NCBI GenBank assembly: GCA_963814435.1
Contig: CAWFCV010000008.1
Location: 1 to 64,000 of the forward strand
From: JAEUPI01 sp963814435
Lineage (GTDB): Bacteria > Pseudomonadota > Gammaproteobacteria > Burkholderiales > Burkholderiaceae_C
Direction: 5' to 3'
DNA length: 64,000 nucleotides
A model generated the notes under the pieces. It saw only the letters and a program-made list of their open reading frames with translations, did no database searches and was not told the origin of the DNA. Positions 24,621 to 32,959 of this stretch are shown here, piece by piece. The stretch's first letter is position 1; every line of letters begins with the position of its first letter. The position numbers and the translations under genes are program-made.

Positions 24621-25163
24621 ATGTCACTTCCGATCGCGACCCCTTCCCTCGGGATACGCAGCATCGTCGTCGAGGACGCTGAGCGCATGATGGAGCTCAA
24701 TAGCGAACCGTCCACTCGTCGCTGGCTTCCGTCCCATGTCTACGCGGACATTGGCGAGGCAACTTCCCGCATGCGCTACTTGATCTCCTGCTATTCGACG
24801 CCAGGCGATCCGCGTTTGGGCCCATACGTCTTGGCCGTCGAGCACCTTTCCAGCCGAGCGCTACTTGGCCATGTCGGGTTCAGCCCGCTGGACAGCGAAG
24901 TGGAGGTTTCCTACGCCATCGCCGAGGCTTCACGAGGTCGAGGCTACGGCTCGGAGGCTCTACTCTATGCTTGCCAATGGGCTGCAGAGACCTTCGATCT
25001 GCCGTGCATTTTGGCCATCACCGAGTCGGCAAACGCTCCGTCGCGGCGCACTCTTGACCGCGCCGCATTCGTTCATGCTGAAGACACGGTCATGCAGTTC
25101 CAGGGTAGCCAGCAGACCGTCAGTCACTATGTGTGGCGCCGCTCCACCCTTCGCTCCACCTGA
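24621..25163 (+). CDS. GNAT-family N-acetyltransferase (RimJ/RimL type)
   Basis: A 180-residue protein of the acetyltransferase_3 kind: IRSIVVEDAERMMELNSEPSTRRWL, VSYAIAEASRGRGYGSEALLYACQWA (acetyl-CoA loop) and ESANAPSRRTLDRAAFV. Substrate unknown. ATG at 24612 or 24621; I list the second. The C-terminus (RRSTLRST) runs into the degenerate attC, because the usual TAA of R'' is replaced by CCAC. Confidence 0.82.
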   Translation: MSLPIATPSLGIRSIVVEDAERMMELNSEPSTRRWLPSHVYADIGEATSRMRYLISCYSTPGDPRLGPYVLAVEHLSSRALLGHVGFSPLDSEVEVSYAIAEASRGRGYGSEALLYACQWAAETFDLPCILAITESANAPSRRTLDRAAFVHAEDTVMQFQGSQQTVSHYVWRRSTLRST

Positions 25164-25218
25164 CGTTCGCCAGCCGGCTTCGCCGTCTGCCGCCCGCAGG
25201 TGAGCTCAAACGCAAGGC
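25141..25218 (+). repeat. Degenerate attC site
   Basis: The arms CACCTGACG and CGCAGGTGAG are perfect, but R'' reads GCTCCAC and R' reads GCAAGGC in place of GTTAGGC. Integrase cleaves at the GTT core, so this site is probably no longer a good substrate. Confidence 0.75.
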
Positions 25219-25250
25219 ATCATTCGCCACTACCACTGCGATTGGCCGCA

Positions 25251-25850
25251 ATGAAGACGCAGTATTACACCGCCAGCAGCCTCGATGGCTTCATCGCCAC
25301 TTCAGACGATTCTCTGGACTGGTTGTTCCCGCTGGGCGACGTCAACGACACCAGCTATCCGGCCTTCATTCAGGACGTAGGCGCGTTGGCAATGGGTTCA
25401 GCGACTTACCTTTGGATGCTGCGCCATGTTGTCAAGCGCGGCAGTGACACGCCTCAGCCATGGCCGTACGTTCAGCCCGCTTGGGTGTTCAGTAGTCGCG
25501 TCCTTCCCGAGGTCGCCGGCGCCGTCGTTCACTTCGTCAAAGGCAGTGTTCGCACCGTGCATCGCCAAATGCGAAAGGCTGCGCAAGGCAAGAACCTCTG
25601 GATCGTTGGAGGCGGCGACCTGGCCGGGCAGTTCCACGACGCGGGGCTCTTGGACGAGATCATTGTTCAGGTGGGCTCAGTCACTCTTGGGTCGGGCAAG
25701 CCGCTACTGCCAAGGCAAATCACTTCGCCAGCTCTCAATCTCGTGTCGGCCAAGCGGGTTGGCTCAGGATTCGCCGAACTGCGCTACGAGGTGAGCAGAC
25801 AACCTAATGCCGTGGGTGTTACACAGCCACAGAGCAAACAAGATGTCTAA
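25251..25850 (+). CDS. Dihydrofolate reductase-like protein (RibD C-terminal family)
   Basis: A 199-residue protein: YYTASSLDGFIATSDDSLDWLF at the start, a GALAMGSATYLWML block, NLWIVGGGDLAGQFHDAGLLDEIIVQV (nucleotide-binding GGG loop) and a C-terminal strand pair. Members use NADPH; the natural substrate of the stand-alone ones is not known, and trimethoprim resistance cannot be inferred. The ATG at 25251 begins the conserved strand. The stop TAA lies in attC R''. Confidence 0.85.
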   Translation: MKTQYYTASSLDGFIATSDDSLDWLFPLGDVNDTSYPAFIQDVGALAMGSATYLWMLRHVVKRGSDTPQPWPYVQPAWVFSSRVLPEVAGAVVHFVKGSVRTVHRQMRKAAQGKNLWIVGGGDLAGQFHDAGLLDEIIVQVGSVTLGSGKPLLPRQITSPALNLVSAKRVGSGFAELRYEVSRQPNAVGVTQPQSKQDV

Positions 25851-25916
25851 CCCATCGCTCCAGCCGTCGTGCCACGGCCTGCGGCCTCCGCACGCGGCTG
25901 AACTCAGACGTTATGC
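25845..25916 (+). repeat. attC site
   Basis: R'' GTCTAAC with the reductase stop, R' GTTATGC; arms CAGCCGTCG and CGCGGCTGAA. Confidence 0.87.
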
Positions 25917-25937
25917 GTCCAAAGGAAGGAGGGAGCC

Positions 25938-26354
25938 TTGATTGAAGCCCTCATTGGTGTCGCGGTAGGTGTTCTCACGATCGTCTTTGCACGGATCATT
26001 CGTGGGCAACATTGGTTGTATTCATTAGGCCTGCTCACTCTGCCTAGCTTGTACGCATTCTTCGCTCTACAAGCCGGTGAGCGAGCTGTGGGCGTCAAGG
26101 AAATGATCTACGGTGTTCCATTTGTCGTAGTTGGGCTGGTTTTCGCATTTGTGAGCGTGCGTCAGTCAGCGGTCGTGGTCGGCGCATTCTGGATACTTCA
26201 TGGGCTGTACGACTTGACGCACAGTCAGTTCATCACAAACGCCGGTGTTCCTGGTTGGTATCCCGTTTTCTGTTTCTCGGTTGATGTTGTTGTCGGTGCA
26301 TATCTACTATGGCTGTCGCGCCGTATCTCCAATGCAGATCTTCGCCAGGCGTAA
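25938..26354 (+). CDS. Cassette membrane protein, paralogue of the gene at 57157
   Basis: A 138-residue protein with four to five membrane helices. The start is a TTG at 25938 behind a strong AAGGAAGGAGG. The end, WILHGLYDLTHSQFITNAGVPGWYPVFCFSVDVVVGAYLLW, aligns with GGHGVMDGFHHHLVHNTGVPQVWPGFCMSFDV in the chromosomal protein at 57157-57570, with the HG..D..H...NTGVP..WP.FC.S.DV pattern shared. Function unknown. No clear attC follows; AGTTGGGC at 26373 may be a relic. Confidence 0.7.
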   Translation: MIEALIGVAVGVLTIVFARIIRGQHWLYSLGLLTLPSLYAFFALQAGERAVGVKEMIYGVPFVVVGLVFAFVSVRQSAVVVGAFWILHGLYDLTHSQFITNAGVPGWYPVFCFSVDVVVGAYLLWLSRRISNADLRQA

Positions 26355-26394
26355 GTCGTGGCTTCTTGAAAGTTGGGCGGCACGAGAGTGAACC

Positions 26395-26934
26395 ATGAAG
26401 CGCCGTATCTTTCTGGACACTGAATGGACCGCCCCGCCGTGGTCGGATCGGTCAGAGCTTATGTGGATTGGCCTTGCGGATGAAGAGGGGCGCTCCTGGT
26501 ACGGCATCTCGTCCGAAGTGGAGATCGATCCATCCACCAATGACTTCATCTCCGGTGTCTTTCGACTAATCACCCCAGACGAGCCGCGGATGCCTCGGGC
26601 GCAGATCGCGGCAGCCGTCGTGGACTTCTGCGGTCAGGTGGACGAGTTCTGGGCATGGATCCCAACAGTCGATAGGTTCGCGGATTGGTTTCATCTGGGA
26701 GATGAGGCCGCGCAGGTGTTCAAGAAGTGCTGGGACGTTGATCTTCAGATGCTTCGAGCCCTTGTAGATCCTTGGCCCGCCGGTTGGCCCAACCGCTTGC
26801 ACAATCTCAACGCGGCTGCAGTAGCCGCTGGAGTCGAGATTCCAGGCAGGGCAGTCAACCACCTTCATCCGCGTGTCCATGCCGAATGGAATCGGCACCT
26901 GTTCGAACTCATTCGTGCGTCAGGCAGGCATTGA
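26395..26934 (+). CDS. Putative 3'-5' exonuclease (RNase H-like fold)
   Basis: A 179-residue protein starting RIFLDTEWTAPPWSDRSELMWIGLADE, where D-x-E matches the first metal-binding motif of DEDD exonucleases of the Rv2179c-like type. Later WDVDLQMLRAL and LHNLNAAAVAAGVEI could provide further acidic and His/Asn positions, but the third motif is not clear. It would act on RNA or DNA 3' ends in the cytosol. Moderately sure of the fold, less of activity. Confidence 0.5.
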   Translation: MKRRIFLDTEWTAPPWSDRSELMWIGLADEEGRSWYGISSEVEIDPSTNDFISGVFRLITPDEPRMPRAQIAAAVVDFCGQVDEFWAWIPTVDRFADWFHLGDEAAQVFKKCWDVDLQMLRALVDPWPAGWPNRLHNLNAAAVAAGVEIPGRAVNHLHPRVHAEWNRHLFELIRASGRH

Positions 26935-26996
26935 ACGTGTCGACACCGACATGGACAGCGATGGAGGATGGCCACTTCATCGCCGAGCACGGTGAC

Positions 26997-27070
26997 GCCC
27001 AACCCATCGCTCCAGCCGGCGCGCTCCAACCCGCGGCCTCCGCACGAAGCTGAGCTCGAACAGACGAGCA
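26997..27070 (+). repeat. Degenerate attC site
   Basis: R'' GCCCAAC and the arm CTCCAGCCGGCG are present and CTGAGCTCGAAC is recognisable, but the R' core GTT is lost (AACAGACGAGC). Confidence 0.65.
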
Positions 27071-27114
27071 ACGACAGGCCAGTCAGGGCCGGTCGGCGCC
27101 AGAAGTACCATTGT

Positions 27115-27170
27115 CGCCAACCGGCCCTGGCCGTCCTGCCGCTGCGCGCCGGTTAGCTCTAACGTCAAGC
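27115..27170 (+). repeat. Possible short degenerate attC
   Basis: CGCCAAC at 27115 and TTAGCTCTAACGTCAAGC to 27170 resemble the two ends of the array's attC (GAGCTCAAACGTTAGGC), with CCGGCC/GCCGG pairing between. The core is GTCAAGC, not GTTRRRY. Confidence 0.45.
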
Positions 27171-27191
27171 CGCATCAACGCACACCGCCTC

Positions 27192-27617
27192 ATGCGCAAG
27201 ATCATCTTCATCGCCATGCTGTTTTGCGCTTCGGCTGCGTGCTTAGTCATCGGCGGCATCGCTCTATACGAGAACATCGACTATCGCCTGCACAGTCAGC
27301 GGGCGACGATGGAACTCGCCGATCCAAGCAAGAAGATCACGATATCGACAGGTGGGTACGACGTACATCTCATCGACGTGCGCTATGTCAGTCCGGTTGG
27401 TAACTTGGTTTTCCCTCGCAAGCGCCTCTCTGGCGAGATAGCGCGCCAAGTTGCGAGTGGCGCCAAAGTCCCGGTCACCTATCTCACGAACAACCCGCAG
27501 CATGCAGACTTCACGGAAGTTGAAAGACCAAACCCGTGGGGCTGGCTCGCCCTTGGTTTGGTGTTCCTAGCAACCTTTGTCTACGCACTCAAACTCATTC
27601 GCCGCGAGTCGCAGTAG
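27192..27617 (+). CDS. DUF3592-like membrane protein
   Basis: A 141-residue protein with an N-terminal membrane helix (residues 3-22), a soluble beta-rich part (VHLIDVRYVSPVGNLVFPRK, VPVTYLTNNPQHADF) and a C-terminal helix (WGWLALGLVFLATFVYAL). The layout and the V.Y.P.NP..A motif fit DUF3592. Function unknown. ATG at 27192 starts the hydrophobic segment. Confidence 0.65.
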   Translation: MRKIIFIAMLFCASAACLVIGGIALYENIDYRLHSQRATMELADPSKKITISTGGYDVHLIDVRYVSPVGNLVFPRKRLSGEIARQVASGAKVPVTYLTNNPQHADFTEVERPNPWGWLALGLVFLATFVYALKLIRRESQ

Positions 27618-27659
27618 CCGGCGCAACCAGTGCCAGACAACACCGTTGTTCAGGAGGCA

Positions 27660-27791
27660 ATGATGAGAACCAGGGTAAGCATCGGCGTCCGTTCACTGCT
27701 GCTCGCCGCGCCGTGCTTTGCCGGTGACCTTGAGGACGGGGTAGGGCTGTACGACAAGTCATGCAGTTGCTGCGTTCGGTTGCCTCATTGA
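27660..27791 (+). CDS. Short exported protein, probably truncated
   Basis: CAGGAGG lies just upstream. The 43 residues are a signal peptide (MMRTRVSIGVRSLLLAAPCFA) followed by GDLEDGVGLYDKSCSCCV and a stop just before the attC. The start of the mature part resembles the first helix of Sel1-repeat proteins, so this is probably a cut-down relic of one. Confidence 0.4.
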   Translation: MMRTRVSIGVRSLLLAAPCFAGDLEDGVGLYDKSCSCCVRLPH

Positions 27792-27861
27792 CGCACCGCC
27801 TCTCGCTCCACCGGACGTTCAACGGCAAGCTGGCGCCCGAAGGTGAGCTCCAACGTTAGCC
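27790..27861 (+). repeat. attC site with degenerate R''
   Basis: R' GTTAGCC and GGTGAGCTCCAACG are intact; R'' reads GACGCACC. The arms CACCGGACG and CGAAGGTGAG still pair in part. It is the last recognisable attC of the array. Confidence 0.7.
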
Positions 27862-27874
27862 GTCTTGAGTGTCC

Positions 27875-28546
27875 ATGCAGCTTCCTTTCACGATCGAGCA
27901 GTTCTACGGCGTATTCCGTGACTACAACACCACGGTCTGGCCGGCCCAAGTTCTGTTGGTCGCACTCGCTGTCGTTGCCGTTGCGCTGGTGGTTCTTCGG
28001 CGTCGTTGGTCTGGCGCAGGCATTTCGGCCATCCTGGCCTTTCTATGGGCTTGGCTTGGTCTCGCGTATCACCTCGCGTTCTTCACCGCCATCAATCCCG
28101 GGGCCTATGCCTTCGCTGGTGTATCGCTGGCAGGCGCCGTCGTCTTTCTCTGGGAAGGTGTGCTTCGCGGCAGGCTCGAGTTCAGGGTAGTCCGTGGTCT
28201 TCGCACCGTGGTCGGTCTCGTCCTCATCGTGTTCGCGCTCGTCGTGTATCCAGTTTGGTCGTACCACGCAGGACACCACTACCCGGCGGTACCGTCGTTT
28301 GGCCTGCCGTGTCCAACCACGATATTCACCGTTGGCGTGTTGGCGTTCCTGGTGGCGCCGTATCCGCGCAGCCCGTTCGCGGCCCCGGTGCTGTGGTGTT
28401 TTGTAGGCGTACAGGCCGCATTTCTTCTTGGTGTGCCTCAGGACTTGGGCCTCGGTGTCGCTGGTCTCGTCGGCGTTGTTCTACTGGCAAGGTCGAGAGT
28501 CCGGGCCGCGGGTCCGGTCGACGAAGCTGCAAACGAGCAGGACTGA
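27875..28546 (+). CDS. DUF6064 family membrane protein
   Basis: A 223-residue protein with six or seven membrane helices, starting MQLPFTIEQFYGVFRDYNTTVWPAQ, the family signature. Function unknown. ATG at 27875 is preferred to the GTG two codons upstream. It is the last gene of the array and has no attC downstream; an ordinary chromosomal gene in the opposite orientation starts ten bases later. Confidence 0.8.
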   Translation: MQLPFTIEQFYGVFRDYNTTVWPAQVLLVALAVVAVALVVLRRRWSGAGISAILAFLWAWLGLAYHLAFFTAINPGAYAFAGVSLAGAVVFLWEGVLRGRLEFRVVRGLRTVVGLVLIVFALVVYPVWSYHAGHHYPAVPSFGLPCPTTIFTVGVLAFLVAPYPRSPFAAPVLWCFVGVQAAFLLGVPQDLGLGVAGLVGVVLLARSRVRAAGPVDEAANEQD

Positions 28547-28555
28547 TGCGCCGGG

Positions 28556-29749
28556 CTACCCGACGGCCACCGCCGCGCGGTGCGTCGCCGCCTCGCCGGG
28601 CAGCCAGGCCACGATGGCCGTGGTGCACAGCGCGATGCACGCCATCGCCAGCAGCAGCGTGCTGAAGCCGCCTGCCTTGACCACCGGCCCGAGCAGCCAC
28701 ACCGCCAGCGAGCTGATGCCGATCGACACCGTCAGCCGCATGCCGGCTACGCGCGAGCGCATGCGGTCGTCGACGTAGCGCACGATCATCGCGTCGGTGA
28801 ACGGGATCGCGCCGAAGATCAGGATCATCACGCCGGTGAGCGCCGCGTAGAGCCACCAGCCCTGGGCGTACGCGGCCAGCGCCAGCAGCGGCGCCTGCGC
28901 CAGCGCGATCGTGAGGTACAGGCGCTTCAGCGGCACGCGGTCGATCAGCCGGCCCACCACCACCTGCGCCAGCGACGACAGCGCGTACACGCCGGCCAGC
29001 AGCATGCCCAGCGTGGCCGGGTCGTCGACGATGCCGCGCATGCGCTCGGCCAGCAACTGGCCGTTGCCGTTGGTGGTCAGGTTGAACAGCAGGCTGGCGG
29101 TGGCGGCGGCCGTGGTCATCACGGCGAACACGCGCGCCAGCATCGCCGCGGGCAGCTCGACCGCCGACTTGCGGCTGCGCGTGGCGGGCGGCTCCGACTC
29201 GTGCGGCGCCAGGCGGGCGAACAACACGCCGCAGACGATCGACGCGAGCCCCGGCACGACGAAGGCCGCGCGCCAGCCGATCCACTTGACCAGGAAGCCG
29301 GTGACGATCGCCGCCACCGCGATGCCCAGGTTGCCGGCCAGCCCGTTGACGCCGATGGTCGCGCCCGGGTTCTCGGCGTGCTGCACCAGCATCGGGATGC
29401 CCACCGGGTGGTAGATCGACGCGAAGGCGCCGATCAGCGTCAGCGCCGCGGCCATCTGCCAGGCGTTGACCGTCAGCGCGGCCAGCAGCGCCGAGGCGCC
29501 GATGCCGAAGAAGAACACCAGCATCATGCGGCGCCGCCCCCACAGGTCGCCGAGCCGGCCCGACGGCATCGAGCCCAGGCCGAACAGGACGAACGCGCCG
29601 ACGCTGTAGGGCATCAGGTCCTCCCAGCGCGCAAAGCCGAACTCCAGCGCGATGGTGGTGACGGCGGTGGCGAACACCAGCAGGAACAGATGGTCGAGCG
29701 CGTGCGCCACGTTGAGCAGCAGGGACACGGGGCGGGGGGTGTGCGACAT
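28556..29749 (-). CDS. MFS transporter
   Basis: A 397-residue, 12-helix major facilitator. The cytoplasmic loop after helix 2 reads GRLGDLWGRRRMML, the classic GxLxDrxGRRxxm motif, and VGRLIDRVPLKRLYL repeats it in the second half. An inner-membrane efflux or uptake protein with unknown substrate (fosmidomycin-resistance-like in general look). The ATG at 29749 (MSHTPRPVSLLLN) is the best start; the open frame before it is not conserved-looking. Confidence 0.85.
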   Translation of the reverse strand: MSHTPRPVSLLLNVAHALDHLFLLVFATAVTTIALEFGFARWEDLMPYSVGAFVLFGLGSMPSGRLGDLWGRRRMMLVFFFGIGASALLAALTVNAWQMAAALTLIGAFASIYHPVGIPMLVQHAENPGATIGVNGLAGNLGIAVAAIVTGFLVKWIGWRAAFVVPGLASIVCGVLFARLAPHESEPPATRSRKSAVELPAAMLARVFAVMTTAAATASLLFNLTTNGNGQLLAERMRGIVDDPATLGMLLAGVYALSSLAQVVVGRLIDRVPLKRLYLTIALAQAPLLALAAYAQGWWLYAALTGVMILIFGAIPFTDAMIVRYVDDRMRSRVAGMRLTVSIGISSLAVWLLGPVVKAGGFSTLLLAMACIALCTTAIVAWLPGEAATHRAAVAVG

Positions 29750-29908
29750 GCGGTGCGGCGGATCGCGCGGGGCGGAACGCCATTGCACCACGAACGCCCG
29801 GGTCGCGCTGCGACGGTGCGCGTCCGTTAGCGCTGCTGCCGCAGCGCCGGTTCAGGGCAGGTGCTGTCTTCGAATTCGCCCACCAGCCGCGACCCGATGT
29901 CAGCGCGG

Positions 29909-31266
29909 TCACACGCCCCAGCGGGCGACTTGCACGATCCACGCCATCGCCAGCCCGTAGGCCGCCATCGCCAGGCTCGCCAGCGCGAAGATGGTCCAAG
30001 GCGGCGTCTGCGCTTGCGCCAGCAGCCAGCCGCCCAGCGCCACCACCAACAGTCGCAACGTGCCGGCCAGCACCGGCCCCACGGCCTTGCCCCGCGCCGA
30101 GCGACGAGAAGTACAGGCACAGCCCGAGGCCGAACAGGCCGTAGATGGGCCCGACCCAGTGGAAGTAGGTGGCGGCCGAAGCCAGCACGGCCGTGTCTTG
30201 CGTGAAGAGCCCGCTCCACTGGTCGGGCAGCAGTGCCACCAGCAACCCCAGCGTGCCCAGCACGGCGAATGCCAGCGGGCCGCCATCCAGGCCGCGCGCC
30301 GCGCCCGCTCGATCGCCCGGCGCCGATGGCCATGCCCACCAGCGGCACCGAGGCCACACCCACCGCGAAGGCGATCGGGCACCAGCAGGAACTCCAGCCG
30401 CGTGCCGATGCCGTAGCCGGCCAGCGCGTCGGTGCCGAAGTGCGCCACCAGGCGCGTGAGCACCAGGATGGTCAGCACGGTCTGCAACGGCGACAGGCAG
30501 GCCACCGCGCCGACGCGCAGGATGTCGCGCAACAACTCGCGCTGCAGCGGCGTGGCTGTGATGGCCAGCGCGATGCGCGCGCCCGCTGCGCAGGTAGGCC
30601 AGCAGGAACAGCGCGCCACCCAGATAGGCCACCACCTGCCCCAGCGCCACCCCGGCCATGCCCCGCGCGGCACGGCCCCAGCCCAGGCCGAGAGCCCCGC
30701 CCACCGCCACCTGCAGCCGCGGCCACCAGCCAGCAGCGTGACCGAGGGCACGGCCATGTTGCCGCTGCCGCGGATGACGGAGGCCAGGTGTTCAGCATCC
30801 AGATGCCCGCCGCACCGATGAAGGCGACGTTCGAGTAGGCCACCGCCTGCGCCAGCGCCTCGCCCCGGCCGCCAAGCAGCGCGTACAGCGCGGGCCCCAG
30901 GCTCAGCATCGCGGCGGTGCTGACCAGGCCGGCGGCCAGCCCGATCCAGATCGCGTGCACGGCCAGCGCGCCGGCCCGCGCCGTGTCGCCCGCGCCGAGT
31001 GCGCGACTGACGGCCGAGGACACGCCACCGCCCATCGCTCCGGCCGAGAGCATCTGCTGCAGCATCACCAGCGGGAATACCAGCGCCATGCCGGCCAGCG
31101 AAGGCACGCCCATGCTGCCGACGAAGCCGGTCTCGGCAATCGCTGCCAGGGCCGTCGCCAGCATGGCGGCCATGTTGGGCAGCGCAAAGCGCAGCAGCGT
31201 CGGCAGGATGGGGCCGTTCAGCAGCCGCTGCTGCTGTGCCGGCAGGGGGCCGGCGGCCGCACTCAA
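29909..31266 (-). pseudogene. MATE-family efflux transporter, frameshifted
   Basis: The N-terminal third is clean: LLRFALPNMAAMLATALAAIAETGFVGSMGVPSLAGMAL and QQMLSAGAMGGGVSSAVSRALGAGD are standard MATE features. At least four indels after 30800 scatter the rest over three frames (GSGNMAVPSVTLLAG, LSPLQTVLTILVLTRLVAHFGTDALAGYGIGTRLEFLLVP, and a C-terminal helix). It starts at a TTG whose last bases overlap the stop of the upstream aldolase (TTGA), so the two are translationally coupled. Sodium- or proton-driven drug export is the family role. Confidence 0.82.
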
Positions 31267-32020
31267 CTGTCGTAGCCCGGGTTCTCGCGGTCCAGCTTGC
31301 GCAGCAGCGCGGGCCAGGCCAGGTTGGCGCCCTGGCCGGCGGTGGCGACTTTCGAGACGTTGGCGTTGGCTGCGATCGGGCCGGGGCCGATCAGGTTCAG
31401 CTCGCCCCGCCGGCCTGCGCGTCGATCTGGATGCGGCAGGTGTTCTCGAAGAAGTACATGTTCAGGAACGCGTCCGGGATGGTGCGGCCCACCGTCAGCA
31501 GGCCGTGGTTGCGCAACATCAGGAAGTTGGCATGCCCCAGGTCGGCCTGCAGCCGCGGTTTTTCGTCGGCGTTGAGCGCGATGCCTTCGTAGTCGTGGTA
31601 GGCCAGCGAGTTCAGGATCAGCGTCGATTGCTGGCTCAGCGGCAGCACGCCGGCCTTCTGCGCGCTGACAGCCACACCCGCGCGGCTGTGGGTGTGCAGC
31701 ACGCAGCCCGCGTCGTCACGCACCGCGTGGATGCAGCTGTGGATGGTGAAGCCGGCCGGATTGACCGGAAACGGCGACTCGCGCAGCTTGTTGCAGTCCT
31801 GGTCGATCAGCACCAGGCTGGAGGCCGTGATCTCGTCGAACATCAGGCCATAGGGATTGATCAGGAAGTGGTGCCCCGGGCCCGGCACGCGCGCCGAGAT
31901 GTGGGTGAACACCAGGTCGCTCCAGCCATAGGCAGCGACCAGGCGGTACGCGGCGGCGAGGTCGACGCGCAGTTGCCACTCTTCGGCGGTGACGACTTCC
32001 TTGAGCGACGGGATCTTCAT
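31263..32020 (-). pseudogene. Class II aldolase/adducin family protein, one frameshift near the end
   Basis: MKIPSLKEVVTAEEWQLRVDLAAAYRLVAAYGWSDLVFTHISARVPG starts the fold, HHFLINPYGLMFDEI is the metal-site loop, and CVLHTHSRAG and RNHGLLTVG supply the zinc-binding histidines. The frame breaks near 31400 by an extra G; corrected, it ends ELNLIGPGPIAANANVS...RENPGYDS. Related enzymes cleave or process sugar phosphates, but many members are of unknown use. Coupled to the MATE gene downstream. Confidence 0.82.
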
Positions 32021-32201
32021 GGCGGGTCTCGGTGGTGGCGAGTTTGAAAGCCAGGGCGACGCGGCGTGGCGTGTGCGACCTGCGGTGGCCCGGTGCGGCA
32101 GTGGACCGCATTGCACCACGAACGCCGTGGCCGTGTCGGCGCCGCGGGCTGCGCCGTGCGCCGTCACCGGGACCGCTGAGCGGCGTGCCGCCCGAGGCTT
32201 G

Positions 32202-32465
32202 CTAGCCTTCTCTGTCGAGCTCGTGTCGGTCGGCGGCGGCGTACAGGTCGGCCGCGAAGCCCGGATCGGTGCGGCGGTAGCGGTAGGCCAACGCGCGCAC
32301 GGCGGCGGCCTCGGTGGCGGGATCGCCGGGAATTTGCCGCGTCGCGCGGCCAGCGTGGCGGTGCCACAGTTGCCGGCCGGCCTGGATGCATCGCTGCAGC
32401 GACGCGCTGACCAGGGCGCGGGCAGGATGCGTGCTCAACACGTCGACGATCGTCGATGCGTTCAT
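32202..32465 (-). CDS. Small protein of unknown function
   Basis: An 87-residue helical protein (STIVDVLSTHPARALVSASLQRCIQAGRQLWHRHAG; EAAAVRALAYRYRRTDPGFAADLYAAADRHEL). Its start overlaps the stop of the upstream gene at 32462, so they form a pair. The second half resembles that gene's second half (QSIDPELARRLRAAALW), which suggests they are related. No known domain. Confidence 0.6.
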   Translation of the reverse strand: MNASTIVDVLSTHPARALVSASLQRCIQAGRQLWHRHAGRATRQIPGDPATEAAAVRALAYRYRRTDPGFAADLYAAADRHELDREG

Positions 32466-32827
32466 GTCGGGGTCTCCTCGCGGGTGTCATCTCGCCAGAG
32501 CGCCGCAGCGCGCAGGCGACGCGCCAGCTCGGGGTCGATCGACTGCCAGCGGTCGGCCGTCGCCTCGAGCTCGCGCGCCGCCCGGCGCTGACCGAACGAC
32601 TCGAGCGCGCTCCAGATCGCCTGGCCGACGGCCTGCAGCAGCGTCGGCGACAGCCGGCGGTACGGCGAGAGCTCTGCTTGACCGGAAAGCGCCGGTGATG
32701 CCTGCGACGGCGTGGCCATGCGTGGGCGCTTGTGCATCAGCCAGACCGCGGCATCAGCGGCCCAGATCGCGCCGCGTGGTGCGGACACGCAGGCCGGCAC
32801 CGTGACGGTGATTCGTGGAGTGGACAT
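32462..32827 (-). CDS. Small protein of unknown function
   Basis: A 121-residue protein starting MSTPRITVTVPACVSAPRGAIWAADAAVWLMHKRP, followed by a helical half with YRRLSPTLLQAVGQAIWSALESFGQRRAARELEATADRW. I do not recognise it. The start at 32827 avoids ten extra codons of no clear value. It is transcribed away from the LysR gene at 32960. Confidence 0.6.
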   Translation of the reverse strand: MSTPRITVTVPACVSAPRGAIWAADAAVWLMHKRPRMATPSQASPALSGQAELSPYRRLSPTLLQAVGQAIWSALESFGQRRAARELEATADRWQSIDPELARRLRAAALWRDDTREETPT

Positions 32828-32959
32828 GGCAAGTGGCCTTTCGGTTTGCACGACCATTCAGCGATCGCCAGGCCATACTAGGGTTTTCACTTATGCTTGG
32901 GAAATTGCGAGTGGGAATCGGGCCATCACAGACGCGAATGCCCCCCACGCGCTGCTGAT

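Noticed and set aside
26373..26380. AGTTGGGC as an attC R' core between two genes
   Set aside because: No pairing arms or R'' box around it.
2162..27861. Regularly spaced conserved repeats that could suggest a CRISPR array
   Set aside because: Repeats are 72-80 bp, palindromic and separated by whole genes; they have attC core boxes and no spacer pattern.
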